From: UBA935 sp031556725
GTDB lineage: Bacteria > Bacillota > Clostridia > Lachnospirales > Lachnospiraceae
Direction: 5' to 3'
DNA: 64,000 nucleotides
Assembly: GCA_031556725.1 (NCBI GenBank)
Contig: JAVBSL010000014.1
Location: 62,001 to 126,000 of the forward strand
Shown here: one piece after another, positions 1-8,336 of the stretch
Numbering within the stretch: the stretch's first letter is position 1
Layout of the letters: every line of letters begins with the position of its first letter
Program-made: the position numbers and the translations under genes
Notes under the pieces: generated by a model
Told to the model about the DNA's origin: nothing
Databases searched by the model: none
The model's input: only the letters and a program-made list of their open reading frames with translations

Positions 1-349
1 CACAGAGCAGATGTTCACAGGCCCGCCCCTGGTGGGCAGGAACAAAATATTCCATACCAAAGATTTCCTGAACCTGTTTTTCCAGTTTATAAAAAGAGGC
101 ACTGCCTGCATAGGCGTCATCGGCCAGCATCATAGCAGCCAATTGGCGGTCGCTCATGGCGTTTACACCGCTGTCGGTAAGCATGTCGATAAAGACATCT
201 TCATTTTTTAATAAATGGGCATTATTACCGGCTTCCCTGTTGATTTTTACCCGCTGCTCAATGGGTAAAAGGGAGAGCTTTTGTATGATTCTTACTTTAT
301 GCATTTCCAATGGTACTGCATTGGTCTTAATAAATTTTATATTAGCCAT
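1..349 (-). CDS. Tryptophanase / tyrosine phenol-lyase family enzyme (C-terminus cut by window edge)
   Basis: Only the first 116 codons are present; the gene runs off the left edge. The protein belongs to the PLP-dependent beta-eliminating lyases (TnaA/Tpl), which split tryptophan to indole, pyruvate and ammonia, or tyrosine to phenol, pyruvate and ammonia. Family blocks visible are EDVFIDMLTDSGVNAMSDRQ, then DDAYAGSASFYKLE, then FVPAHQGRACEHLL, in the order and spacing of the family's N-terminal region. The start ATG (349-347) follows a GGAG ribosome site. The residues that separate the two enzymes lie outside the window, so the substrate is open. It is divergent from the galactan operon, and one of that operon's two operator copies lies about 65 bp upstream of this start. 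Confidence 0.85.
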   Translation of the reverse strand, partial: MANIKFIKTNAVPLEMHKVRIIQKLSLLPIEQRVKINREAGNNAHLLKNEDVFIDMLTDSGVNAMSDRQLAAMMLADDAYAGSASFYKLEKQVQEIFGMEYFVPAHQGRACEHLLC

Positions 350-412
350 ATCATAACTCCTTCTTTAATTTACAGGTATTATCTCCATAAAGCCGGAAAA
401 TATGTAAAAGGT

Positions 413-426
413 AACCGATTGCGCAA
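413..426. promoter_or_regulatory. Operator copy 1, AACCGATTGCGCAA
   Basis: This 14-bp sequence is identical to 531-544, 118 bp away. It contains the palindrome TTGCGCAA. The size and style suit a LacI/GalR-type repressor, by inference. It lies upstream of both the divergent lyase gene and the galactan operon, so it may act as an auxiliary site for DNA looping. Confidence 0.6.
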
Positions 427-489
427 ATGATAAAAAGAAGTTGTGGAAAGTGCACAAAAAAATATTAAATAAATGTAGAAAAGTATGCA

Positions 490-518
490 TTGACAATAAC
501 GAAAAGTAGGTATAAAAT
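490..518 (+). promoter_or_regulatory. Sigma-A type promoter of the galactan operon
   Basis: The -35 TTGACA (490-495) and -10 TAAAAT (513-518) are separated by 17 bp. The operator at 531-544 sits just downstream, over the expected transcription start, which suits repression by steric block. Confidence 0.7.
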
Positions 519-530
519 GAATTTATGAAC

Positions 531-544
531 AACCGATTGCGCAA
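531..544. promoter_or_regulatory. Operator copy 2, AACCGATTGCGCAA
   Basis: This is an exact second copy of the 413-426 sequence, placed 12 bp after the -10 box and 57 bp before the binding-protein start. A LacI-family galactan regulator is the likely ligand; no such gene is in the window. Confidence 0.65.
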
Positions 545-601
545 GCAAAAAACAAGTTGTTTAAATCATAAAAATAAGAATTTTCACAGGGAGGAAAATC
601 T

Positions 602-1885
602 ATGAAGAAAAAATTATTATCAGTTTTACTGACAACCGCAATGGTTGCATCCGTACTTACCGGCTGTGGTAAGAAAACAGAAGCACCTGCAGCAGAATCA
701 GCACCTGCAACAGAGGCAGCCCCCGCAGCAGAAGCAGCACCTGCTGAAGAAACAGCAAGCACCGGTTTAACCACCGATGATATTACCTTAACCGTATGGG
801 AATCTACCGGTGGTCCCGATGAATTTATCAAACAGGCCGGCGAAGCTTTTACAAAAATGTATCCTAACATCAAAATTGAATACGTAAACGTAGAATTGGG
901 TGATGCAGGAACCCAGATTGCATTAGACGGCCCAGCCGGAATAGGCCCCGACGTATTTGCGGCTCCTCATGATAAATTAGGCGAATTGGTTGCCGGTGGA
1001 CATGTACTTCCTACCGCAGACGCATCTGAAGTAGCAGGCAGTGTATTGGGCGCATGTGCTACAGCTGTAACTTATGACGGAACTATGTATGGATATCCTG
1101 TATCAGCAGAGACCTATGCACTGTTCTACAACAAAGACCTGATCGCAGAATCAGAGGTTCCCACCACATGGGAAGACCTGAGAAGCTTTGCAGAAGATTT
1201 TAACGCTAATAATCCTGGTAAGTACGGCTTTATGATGGACGTTGGAAATGGCTACTACACCATCCTTTTCACCACCAGTGAAGGAAATCTGTTATTTGGA
1301 CCCAGCGGAACAGATACCAGCTCTACCAATATTAATTCGGCAGCATCTGTAGCCGGTATGGAATTCTTTGCCTCCTTAAGAAGCGCATTGGATGTTCCCG
1401 CAACAGACTTACAGACAGCACAGGCAGACGCAGCTTTCGGCAGCGGCAATGTAGCTATGCATATTACCGGACCCTGGAATATTGCTACTTTTGAAGAACA
1501 GGGCATCAACTTTGGTGTAACCGCACTGCCCAGTCTCCCCGGCGACAGCAAACCGGCAGCTTCTTTTTCCGGAACCAGATCTATGTTTGTATCTGCTTAC
1601 ACCGATTACCCGGCAGAAGCAGCAGCATTTGCTAAATTCCTGACCACTGATGAAATGCAGTCTTTGAGATATGAAATTACCGGTGCACTTCCTTCTATTG
1701 ATGTAACCGTTGACAGTCCTTACGCAGCGGGCTTTGTAAAACAGTTAGACTATGCTTTCCCGATGCCTTCTATTCCTGAGATGAATGCTTATTGGGATGC
1801 AATGAATGCAGCAAGTGCCAATATCTGGAATGGTGCGGATATTCAGGCGGAACTGGATGCATGTGATAAGGCAATTCTTCAGTAG
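602..1885 (+). CDS. ganS: Galacto-oligosaccharide ABC transporter, substrate-binding lipoprotein (GanS/CycB-like)
   Basis: Extracellular solute-binding protein of the maltose/oligosaccharide class (427 aa), anchored as a lipoprotein. A lysine-rich start and hydrophobic core end in the lipobox LTGC (Cys22), followed by an Ala/Glu/Pro-rich linker to about residue 55. The mature part carries family features such as DDITLTVWESTGGPDEF and YPVSAETYALFYNKDLI. The start has a GGGAGG site. It heads an operon with two permeases and two GH53 galactanases, the order of the Bacillus subtilis gan operon, so the ligand is probably beta-1,4-galacto-oligosaccharide; this is inferred from context. A hairpin just downstream probably keeps its transcript in excess over the permeases. 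Confidence 0.85.
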   Translation: MKKKLLSVLLTTAMVASVLTGCGKKTEAPAAESAPATEAAPAAEAAPAEETASTGLTTDDITLTVWESTGGPDEFIKQAGEAFTKMYPNIKIEYVNVELGDAGTQIALDGPAGIGPDVFAAPHDKLGELVAGGHVLPTADASEVAGSVLGACATAVTYDGTMYGYPVSAETYALFYNKDLIAESEVPTTWEDLRSFAEDFNANNPGKYGFMMDVGNGYYTILFTTSEGNLLFGPSGTDTSSTNINSAASVAGMEFFASLRSALDVPATDLQTAQADAAFGSGNVAMHITGPWNIATFEEQGINFGVTALPSLPGDSKPAASFSGTRSMFVSAYTDYPAEAAAFAKFLTTDEMQSLRYEITGALPSIDVTVDSPYAAGFVKQLDYAFPMPSIPEMNAYWDAMNAASANIWNGADIQAELDACDKAILQ

Positions 1886-1924
1886 ATATGATATAATGTA
1901 ACAGTATAAATTTTAGTAACTTAA

Positions 1925-1968
1925 GGCACCTCAAAATAAAGCTACAGGTATTTTGGGGTGCCCTTTTT
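1925..1968 (+). terminator. Intra-operon hairpin with U-tract (partial terminator)
   Basis: GGCACCTCAAAATA (1925-1938) pairs with TATTTTGGGGTGCC (1949-1962) with one G-T pair, followed by TTTTT. It lies between the binding protein and the permeases, where leaky terminators commonly give higher binding-protein expression. Confidence 0.75.
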
Positions 1969-2005
1969 AAAGGGAACAGCAACAAAAAGGAAAGAGGGTG
2001 ATTGT

Positions 2006-3343
2006 TTGAGTAATTCAGCAGACAAAAAACAATTAGCTGCCGATGGAACAGAGCAGAAAAAGGTGATGGTCACCGCAATTATTTTTATGGGTTTAGCACA
2101 TATTATTTACTTAAAACAATATGTAAAGGGAGCAGTTTATGCATTGCTTGAAGTGATTTTTTTGATTTTCTTGCCGACTACGATCAGTAAGATAACAGGA
2201 TTGATTACTTTGGGAAGCCCCCAACCGGATGTGCCGGTGAAGCTAAGGGATAATTCCATGTTTATGCTAATCGATGGGGTTATGGTTCTGGCGGTAGTGG
2301 TTATTTTTGCGGTAGTATATTACTTGTCGGTAAAGGATGCAATTAGCGAATACAAGGATTACTGTATCAACAAAACATTGAAAGGAAATAAAAGTTCTTT
2401 TTCAGGTTTGTTGGGAAAATCCTTTCCGATTATAGGCTTGGCTCCAAGTGTTGGTTTGGTGGTGTTTTTTGTTATGGTACCCCTTCTGTTTTCAACTGCT
2501 GTGGCCTTTACCAACTACTCAGCCCCCAACAATATCCCGCCCAATAATACAGTGGACTGGGTAGGTGCAGACAATTTTGTAACTTTGTTTGGCGGTGATT
2601 CTACCTGGTCATCAGCCTTTGGCCGGATTGCTGTATGGACTCTGGTATGGGCTTTGATGGCAACGGTTACCTGCTACTTCGGCGGCTTGATTATGGCAGT
2701 GATACTGCATGAAAATAATTTTAAAATAAAACCTCTGTTCAGGACGATATTTATTCTGCCTTATGCAGTTCCGGCAGTAGTTAGCATGTTGGTTTGGAAT
2801 AATCTGTTAAACGGAACCTTTGGACCGATTAATCGAACCTTGATGGAAATTGGCCTGATCAGCAATCCGATTCCCTGGTTGAGCGATGCTACAATGGCTA
2901 AGTTTATGGCAGTTGCGGTTAATCTTTGGGCAGGCTTCCCGTATTTTATGCTATTGTCGATGGGAACCATGACCGCTATTTCCAACGATGTATTTGAAGC
3001 AGCAAGAATTGATGGTGCCAGTAAGCTGCAGATGTTTAGAAGAATTACCCTGCCGTTGGTATTATACCAGACAATGCCGTTAATTATTATGTCGTTTACC
3101 CATAATGTAAATAACTTTGGTGCAATCTTCTTCCTTACCAACGGATATCCGAAGGTTGCTGATTCCACCTTGAGCGGAGCCGGTGGAACCGATATTCTGG
3201 TAACCTGGATATACAGGCTGACTGTTAATCTGTTGAAATATAACTACGCATCGGTAATTGCAGTACTGATTTTCATTGTTTTGGCACCATTTGCCATATG
3301 GAATTTCAGCCGCACCAAATCTTACAGGGAGGGTGAATTATAA
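2006..3343 (+). CDS. ganP: Galacto-oligosaccharide ABC transporter permease, MalF class (GanP-like)
   Basis: Integral-membrane permease (445 aa) that pairs with the next gene to form the import channel. It carries the EAA loop EAARIDGASKLQMFRRITLP, which docks the ATPase, near residue 330, and an N-terminal extension with extra membrane segments as in MalF-type subunits. I chose TTG at 2006, which has an AAAGAGGG site 7 nt upstream; an in-frame GTG at 1958 lies inside the preceding hairpin and has no ribosome site. The 3' end overlaps the next start (TAATG). No ATP-binding gene is in the operon, so the pair probably borrows a shared MsmX-type ATPase encoded elsewhere. Confidence 0.87.
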   Translation: MSNSADKKQLAADGTEQKKVMVTAIIFMGLAHIIYLKQYVKGAVYALLEVIFLIFLPTTISKITGLITLGSPQPDVPVKLRDNSMFMLIDGVMVLAVVVIFAVVYYLSVKDAISEYKDYCINKTLKGNKSSFSGLLGKSFPIIGLAPSVGLVVFFVMVPLLFSTAVAFTNYSAPNNIPPNNTVDWVGADNFVTLFGGDSTWSSAFGRIAVWTLVWALMATVTCYFGGLIMAVILHENNFKIKPLFRTIFILPYAVPAVVSMLVWNNLLNGTFGPINRTLMEIGLISNPIPWLSDATMAKFMAVAVNLWAGFPYFMLLSMGTMTAISNDVFEAARIDGASKLQMFRRITLPLVLYQTMPLIIMSFTHNVNNFGAIFFLTNGYPKVADSTLSGAGGTDILVTWIYRLTVNLLKYNYASVIAVLIFIVLAPFAIWNFSRTKSYREGEL

Positions 3344-4182
3344 TGAGCAAAAAGACAATTAAACACATAAACTTTACCATTGTTATAATTTTTCTTACAC
3401 TGATCTCGTTGATTGTTATGTATCCTCTTGTATATACAATAAGCGGTGCATTGTCACCGGGTAAATCCATTGCAAGCATGAGTATCATTCCTTTTGCAAA
3501 TGGAATTACCTTTGAGCATTTTAAATATTTATTTACTAAGACCCCTTATTTATCGTGGTTTAAGAATACCCTGTTCATTGCGCTTTCTACGTCGGCATTG
3601 ACTATGATTGTAGCGTCTATGGGTGCCTATGTATTTTCCCGGTTTCACTTTCCGGTGAAAAAGCAGATGATGATGGCCATGCTGATTTTGCAGATTTTTC
3701 CATCTTTTGTCGGAATGGTAGCGATCTATGTAATCTTACTGCGAATTGGCGGGCTGGATACCCTGTGGGGACTGGTGCTGGTATATTTGGCCGGTAATAT
3801 TCCCTACAACACCTGGCTGGTAAAAAGTTATATGGATACGATTCCCAAGTCTCTTGACGAAGCTGCCAGAATCGATGGTGCCAATCACTTTCGTGTATTT
3901 GCTACAATTATTCTGCCCATTGCCAAGCCGATCATTACCTTCTTGGGAATCACCAGTTTTACAGCTCCTTGGATGGATTTTATTTTCCCCAAAATGGTGC
4001 TGCGTTCAGCAGATAAGATGACCCTGGCAATTGGGTTATATAACTTTGTAACTGAGAAGAAAAACGAATTCACCAATTTTTCTGCCGGTGCTTTATTGGT
4101 GGCAATTCCTTTCGTTATCTTTTTCATCATCACCCAGAATATGCTGGTAACCAGTATGGGCGGTTCGGCAGTTAAGGAATAG
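3343..4182 (+). CDS. ganQ: Galacto-oligosaccharide ABC transporter permease, MalG class (GanQ-like)
   Basis: Second permease subunit (279 aa) with six predicted membrane segments and the EAA loop EAARIDGANHFRVFATIILP near residue 180. Length and topology match MalG/GanQ. Its ATG overlaps the upstream stop, indicating translational coupling with ganP. It is followed at 29 nt by the first galactanase, so transport and hydrolysis are transcribed together. The assignment to galacto-oligosaccharides comes from the GH53 neighbours, not from the permease sequence. Confidence 0.87.
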   Translation: MSKKTIKHINFTIVIIFLTLISLIVMYPLVYTISGALSPGKSIASMSIIPFANGITFEHFKYLFTKTPYLSWFKNTLFIALSTSALTMIVASMGAYVFSRFHFPVKKQMMMAMLILQIFPSFVGMVAIYVILLRIGGLDTLWGLVLVYLAGNIPYNTWLVKSYMDTIPKSLDEAARIDGANHFRVFATIILPIAKPIITFLGITSFTAPWMDFIFPKMVLRSADKMTLAIGLYNFVTEKKNEFTNFSAGALLVAIPFVIFFIITQNMLVTSMGGSAVKE

Positions 4183-4211
4183 TATGAAGAGATATTGGAG
4201 AGGATGATAGA

Positions 4212-5324
4212 ATGTCTGATTTTATTAAAGGGATGGACATTTCCACATTGTTGGAATTGGAAAGTCTCGGTGCAAAATTTTATGATGGTAATGATAAAAG
4301 AAATGATAAAGAGTTATTAAGTATATTAAAGTCCTATGGGGTAAATGCGGTACGTTTGCGTTTATGGCATGACCCGTATGGTGAAGATGGAAAGCCTTAT
4401 GGAGCTGGAACCAATGATCTGCCAACCACAATCACGCTGGCCAAAAGGGCATTAGAGATGGGGATGGATTTCCTGTTGGATATTCATTACAGTGATTTTT
4501 GGACCGATCCTGGGAAACAGATCATTCCCAAGGCATGGAAAGAATATGATGTGGAACAGTTGGAAGAGGTAATGTATACCTATACCAAAGAAACCATGGA
4601 AGCGCTGAAGGCAGAAAATGCCTTTCCTACTATGGTGCAGGTTGGAAATGAACTGTCTAATGGTTTGCTTTGGCCCTACGGAAAGGTTCCGGAGTACGAA
4701 AATATTACCCGTTTTGTTAATGCGGGAATTCGTGGGGTGCGGGTCGTAGATCAGCAGATTCCCATTATGATCCATCTGGATAATGGCGGTAATAATGCGC
4801 TTTATCGGGAATGGTTTGATAATTTCATGAAAAAGGGCGAAGAGTTTCAGGTGATTGGTTTGTCTTATTACCCCTTCTGGCATGGTACTCTTCAGGATCT
4901 TCAGAATAATATGAATGACATTGCCGTAAGATATGGCAAAGATTTGATCATCGCGGAAGTTTCCATGGGCTATACCATGAAAGATTATAAAGACCGGGAA
5001 GGATTGACACCGGAGGAACGCAAGGGTATGGCCACCAAACCGGATCTGGCTGCCAAGGTAGAGTACGATATGACACCCCGGGGACAGGCAGACTTTATGC
5101 AGGATATTATGGAGCGGATTGTCAGTGTACCGGAGGGAAAAGGAAAGGGCTTTTATTATTGGGAGCCGGCCTGGCTTCCGGTGAAGGGATCCGGCTGGGC
5201 AACCACAGAGTCTCTGGAATATATTGCGGATCCAGGGCCTTGCGGCAATGAATGGGCCAATCAGGCATTGTTTGATTATGATGGAAATGCACTTCCGGCG
5301 TTGGAAGTAATTCGCGATTTTTAA
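4212..5324 (+). CDS. Arabinogalactan endo-beta-1,4-galactanase, GH53, cytoplasmic form
   Basis: GH53 endo-galactanase (370 aa) that cleaves beta-1,4-galactan chains. The acid/base Glu is in MVQVGNELSNGLLWP (near residue 145) and the nucleophile Glu in LIIAEVSMGYT (near 257); RLRLWHDPYGEDGKPYG and LLDIHYSDFWTDPGKQ are further GH53 signatures. There is no signal peptide: the protein starts directly with the catalytic fold (MSDFIKGMDIS). It is therefore expected in the cytoplasm, acting on imported oligosaccharides, unlike the next gene. The start has a GAGAGGATGATAG ribosome site. Confidence 0.9.
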   Translation: MSDFIKGMDISTLLELESLGAKFYDGNDKRNDKELLSILKSYGVNAVRLRLWHDPYGEDGKPYGAGTNDLPTTITLAKRALEMGMDFLLDIHYSDFWTDPGKQIIPKAWKEYDVEQLEEVMYTYTKETMEALKAENAFPTMVQVGNELSNGLLWPYGKVPEYENITRFVNAGIRGVRVVDQQIPIMIHLDNGGNNALYREWFDNFMKKGEEFQVIGLSYYPFWHGTLQDLQNNMNDIAVRYGKDLIIAEVSMGYTMKDYKDREGLTPEERKGMATKPDLAAKVEYDMTPRGQADFMQDIMERIVSVPEGKGKGFYYWEPAWLPVKGSGWATTESLEYIADPGPCGNEWANQALFDYDGNALPALEVIRDF

Positions 5325-5331
5325 TGGAAGA

Positions 5332-7341
5332 ATGGTGAGTAAAGTGTTTAAAAAAATTCAGATATTTCTACTGATGGTGGTTATAATAATAGGAGCGGTG
5401 GTATCCGTTTCCTGCTCGGGAAAACCCACCGGTCCAGTGGAAGCAGAGATTTATGTGGAAAAAATTGATGGGTTAAGCGAGGACTTTATTAAAGGAGCGG
5501 ATATCAGTTCCTATATCAGTCAGATTGACAGTGGTGTGGTATATCGGGACTGGAAAGGAAAGGAACTGGATCAACAAGGCTTTTTTAAATTGTTGAAGGA
5601 TGCCGGTTTAAATTATTTGCGCATCCGGGTATGGAACGATCCTTATGATGCGGAAGGCAGAGGGTACGGCGGCGGTAACAATGATGTGGAGAAGGCCATT
5701 ACCATGGGAAAGCTGGCGACCAAAGCGGGGATGAAGGTTCTGATAGATTTTCACTATTCTGATTTCTGGGCTGATCCTAATAAGCAGCAGGCACCGAAAC
5801 AGTGGGAGAACCTGACAGCAGCGGAAAAAGGGGACAAGGTTGCAGCATTTACCGAGGAGGCTTTGCAGCAGATGCTGGATGCCGGTGTGGATGTGGGAAT
5901 GGTGCAGGTTGGAAATGAGACCAATAACGGTATCTGTGGCGAAACCACATGGAATAATATGGCGGTTATCTATCAAAAGGGATGTGAAGCAGTTAATAAA
6001 ATTGCGGCCGCTAAACATAAAGAGATATTAGTAGCCGTACATTTTACCGATGTACATAAGGAAGAAGATTTTGTACGTTTTGCGGCAATCATGAACAAAT
6101 ATAGTGTGGATTATGATGTGTTTGCTGCGTCTTATTATTCCTATTGGCATGGTACTTTGGATAATTTAACGCAGGTTTTATCTGATATTGCATCAACTTA
6201 CGAGAAAAAGGTTATGGTAACGGAAACCGCTTATACTTATACCTGGCAGGATGGAGATGGCCATCCCAATTCTCTGAATAAAGATACCGCCGGTGTTACC
6301 TATGCTTATCCGGTATCGGTGCAGGGACAGGCAACCGCCCTGCATGATGTGATGCAGGCAGTAACGGATATCGGGGAAGCCGGAATCGGGGTATTTTACT
6401 GGGAACCGGCATGGATTCCGGTAGCGGTGTATGATGCAGATCAGGCAGGAAGTGATGATGTATTAAAAAACAACCAGAGGAAATGGGAAGAGTATGGTTC
6501 CGGATGGGCCAGCAGCTTTGCCGGCGATTATGATCCAAAGGATGCCGGTATGTGGTACGGTGGTTCTTCATGGGATAATCAGGCGATGTTTGATTTTAAC
6601 GGTAATCCGCTGCCCTCCCTTAAAGTGTTTGACTATGTGAATTACGGGGCAACAGCACCTCTTAAGGTGGAACAGGTAGCAGAGGCGCAGTGTGATGTGA
6701 ATCCGGGAGAAAGAGTTTTGATGCCGGAGAAAATAACCGTGCTTTATAACAATAATGCTACTGAGGAAATGGCGGTAATTTGGGATCCGGAGCAGGTGGC
6801 GAAGGCGGAAGAGAACGGAAAAGGGGAATATCTCATTGACGGAAAAGTATCAGTCGGTGAAGAGGAATATCCGGCTGTGTGTAAGCTGATTATCAGCGTA
6901 CAGAATTATGTAAAGAATCCCGGTATGGAGGAGAGCGATACTTCTATGTGGGTGAGTTCCGATGCCTGTGCCGGCGTGAAAAATGATTCGGGTAATGCCA
7001 AGACGGGAGATTATTGCCTGCACTTTTACTCTACAACGGATATGGCATTTACAGTAGAGCAGACCGTGGAAGGCCTGGATGCGGGATATTATAACTTTAG
7101 TGTCTTTTTACAGGGCGGCGATGCGGGAAGTGATCCGGAGTTTAAGATTTATGCTGTCTCAGGAGAGGAGCGAAAGGAAGAGATGACCGGAGTTACCAAG
7201 TGGCAGGAATGGAGTAATCCGGAGATTACCGGTATTTATGTTCCGGAAGATGGCGGAAGTGTTACGATCGGGGTATCGGTCAAGGCACCAGCGAAGGCGT
7301 GGGGTGCCTGGGATGATTTCTGTTTGTATAAGTTAAAATGA
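5332..7341 (+). CDS. Surface lipoprotein endo-beta-1,4-galactanase, GH53 with C-terminal Ig-like and carbohydrate-binding domains
   Basis: Larger GH53 enzyme (669 aa). A hydrophobic N-terminal segment ends at SVSC (Cys28), an imperfect lipobox, so export with probable lipid anchoring is likely. The catalytic domain (about residues 45-440) carries MVQVGNETNNGICG (acid/base) and VMVTETAYTYTW (nucleophile). Residues about 445-525 resemble a bacterial Ig-like domain, and about 527-669, starting NYVKNPGMEE, look like a beta-sandwich carbohydrate-binding module, possibly CBM61-like (galactan-binding). It should make the first cut outside the cell. The ATG at 5332 has little room for a ribosome site; GTG at 5344 behind GGTGAG is an alternative start. 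Confidence 0.88.
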   Translation: MVSKVFKKIQIFLLMVVIIIGAVVSVSCSGKPTGPVEAEIYVEKIDGLSEDFIKGADISSYISQIDSGVVYRDWKGKELDQQGFFKLLKDAGLNYLRIRVWNDPYDAEGRGYGGGNNDVEKAITMGKLATKAGMKVLIDFHYSDFWADPNKQQAPKQWENLTAAEKGDKVAAFTEEALQQMLDAGVDVGMVQVGNETNNGICGETTWNNMAVIYQKGCEAVNKIAAAKHKEILVAVHFTDVHKEEDFVRFAAIMNKYSVDYDVFAASYYSYWHGTLDNLTQVLSDIASTYEKKVMVTETAYTYTWQDGDGHPNSLNKDTAGVTYAYPVSVQGQATALHDVMQAVTDIGEAGIGVFYWEPAWIPVAVYDADQAGSDDVLKNNQRKWEEYGSGWASSFAGDYDPKDAGMWYGGSSWDNQAMFDFNGNPLPSLKVFDYVNYGATAPLKVEQVAEAQCDVNPGERVLMPEKITVLYNNNATEEMAVIWDPEQVAKAEENGKGEYLIDGKVSVGEEEYPAVCKLIISVQNYVKNPGMEESDTSMWVSSDACAGVKNDSGNAKTGDYCLHFYSTTDMAFTVEQTVEGLDAGYYNFSVFLQGGDAGSDPEFKIYAVSGEERKEEMTGVTKWQEWSNPEITGIYVPEDGGSVTIGVSVKAPAKAWGAWDDFCLYKLK

Positions 7342-7348
7342 GGTAGTG

Positions 7349-7646
7349 AAGGTGCTGGGGTAGGTTGTGAATGAAGCGGCCCGCAGAACGGCTCCGGACC
7401 AATGGTCAAAATGAACAACAAGTGCCGTAATTTATTCTGTTCAAATCCTGTTTTACCGAGCATTTCAATGAGCCTTAAGCGAAATTCGTGTTCGCACAAG
7501 TCGGCTCCACGAATATCAAGTCTCATTTCAATGGTAAAAAGGGATTTTTACAGAATAAATTGCGGCATCTTGTTTGTCCGTTTTGATCATTGCTCCGGGG
7601 CCGTTCTGCGGGCCGCTTCTCTTGTCAGTTTACGACAGCACCTCTT
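7349..7646. repeat. Long imperfect palindrome (~300 nt), non-coding
   Basis: The arm from 7374 (AAGCGGCCCGCAGAACGGC) is matched in reverse by the arm ending at 7618. The two arms are about 117 nt each with a 17-nt loop near 7491-7507. Weaker pairing continues outward to GGTGCTG (7351-7357) and CAGCACC (7636-7642), the latter inside the last codons of maf. Four single-base differences in the best-aligned stretch keep G-U pairs in plus-strand RNA. It lies between converging genes. I saw no flanking target duplication. It could be an old MITE, a bidirectional terminator or a structured RNA. Confidence 0.8.
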
Positions 7647-8214
7647 GCAGGTTTCGGCTGAGTAGTTCTTGATAAAAACGGCTTAAGGGAAAGCCTACTA
7701 CGTTGTTGTAATCGCCGCTGATTTTTTCGATGAAGATGGCGGCTTTTCCTTGGATTCCATAGGCACCGGCTTTGTCCAGGGGTTCTTTGGTGGCAACGTA
7801 GGCGGTGATTTCGGCGGTGGTCATGGGATACATTTTGACTTCGGTTACTTCGGAAAAGGTAAATAGTTCCTGATGCCCTTTTTGGTTAATGACACAGGTT
7901 ACACCGGTGTATACCTGATGAGTTTTGCCTTGCAGTTTTGTAAGCATTTCTATGGCATTTTGTGAATCCTTGGGTTTGCCGAGGATTTCGTTATTTAGGC
8001 TGACGACGGTATCGGCACCGATCACAAGGCTGGGAGCGGTTAGCTGACCGGCTACGTCTAAGGCTTTTAGGCGGGAAAGTTTTTCTACGGTTTCCCGTGG
8101 GGCGGAAGGGATGGGGATTTCTTCGGCATCACTGGGAATAACATCAAAGGTCAGTCCTAATAATGTCAGCAGTTCTTTTCGCCGGGGGGAACCGGAAGCT
8201 AAAATTATTTTCAT
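7630..8214 (-). CDS. maf: Maf-family nucleoside triphosphate pyrophosphatase
   Basis: Maf/YhdE-type protein (194 aa), a house-cleaning pyrophosphatase that hydrolyses dTTP, UTP or modified nucleotides to monophosphates. The N-terminal signature IILASGSPRRKELL, the middle motif VIGADTVVSLNNEILGKP and the C-terminal DKAGAYGIQGKAA are all in place, and length is normal. The start is ATG 8214: GTGAGG lies 6-7 nt upstream, and upstream in-frame GTG/ATG codons overlap that ribosome site. Its 3' end forms the outer arm of the long palindrome. It is convergent to the galactan operon. Confidence 0.92.
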   Translation of the reverse strand: MKIILASGSPRRKELLTLLGLTFDVIPSDAEEIPIPSAPRETVEKLSRLKALDVAGQLTAPSLVIGADTVVSLNNEILGKPKDSQNAIEMLTKLQGKTHQVYTGVTCVINQKGHQELFTFSEVTEVKMYPMTTAEITAYVATKEPLDKAGAYGIQGKAAIFIEKISGDYNNVVGFPLSRFYQELLSRNLQEVLS

Positions 8215-8336
8215 ATACATCCTCACTTTTTATTGATATTTGTTATTTTATCTTAGTTTTAATAATTTTTCCATTAAAAATAAAAAATATGGTATCATAT
8301 TATAAAAATGTAGTATTTAAAAGGGAAGGATTTAAG

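Noticed and set aside
1958..2005. GTG start extending the GanP permease by 16 codons
   Set aside because: It lies inside the terminator hairpin and has no ribosome site; TTG 2006 has one at correct distance.
7402..7665. 87-codon frame through the palindrome
   Set aside because: It crosses both arms of the inverted repeat and the end of maf, with no ribosome site or family resemblance.
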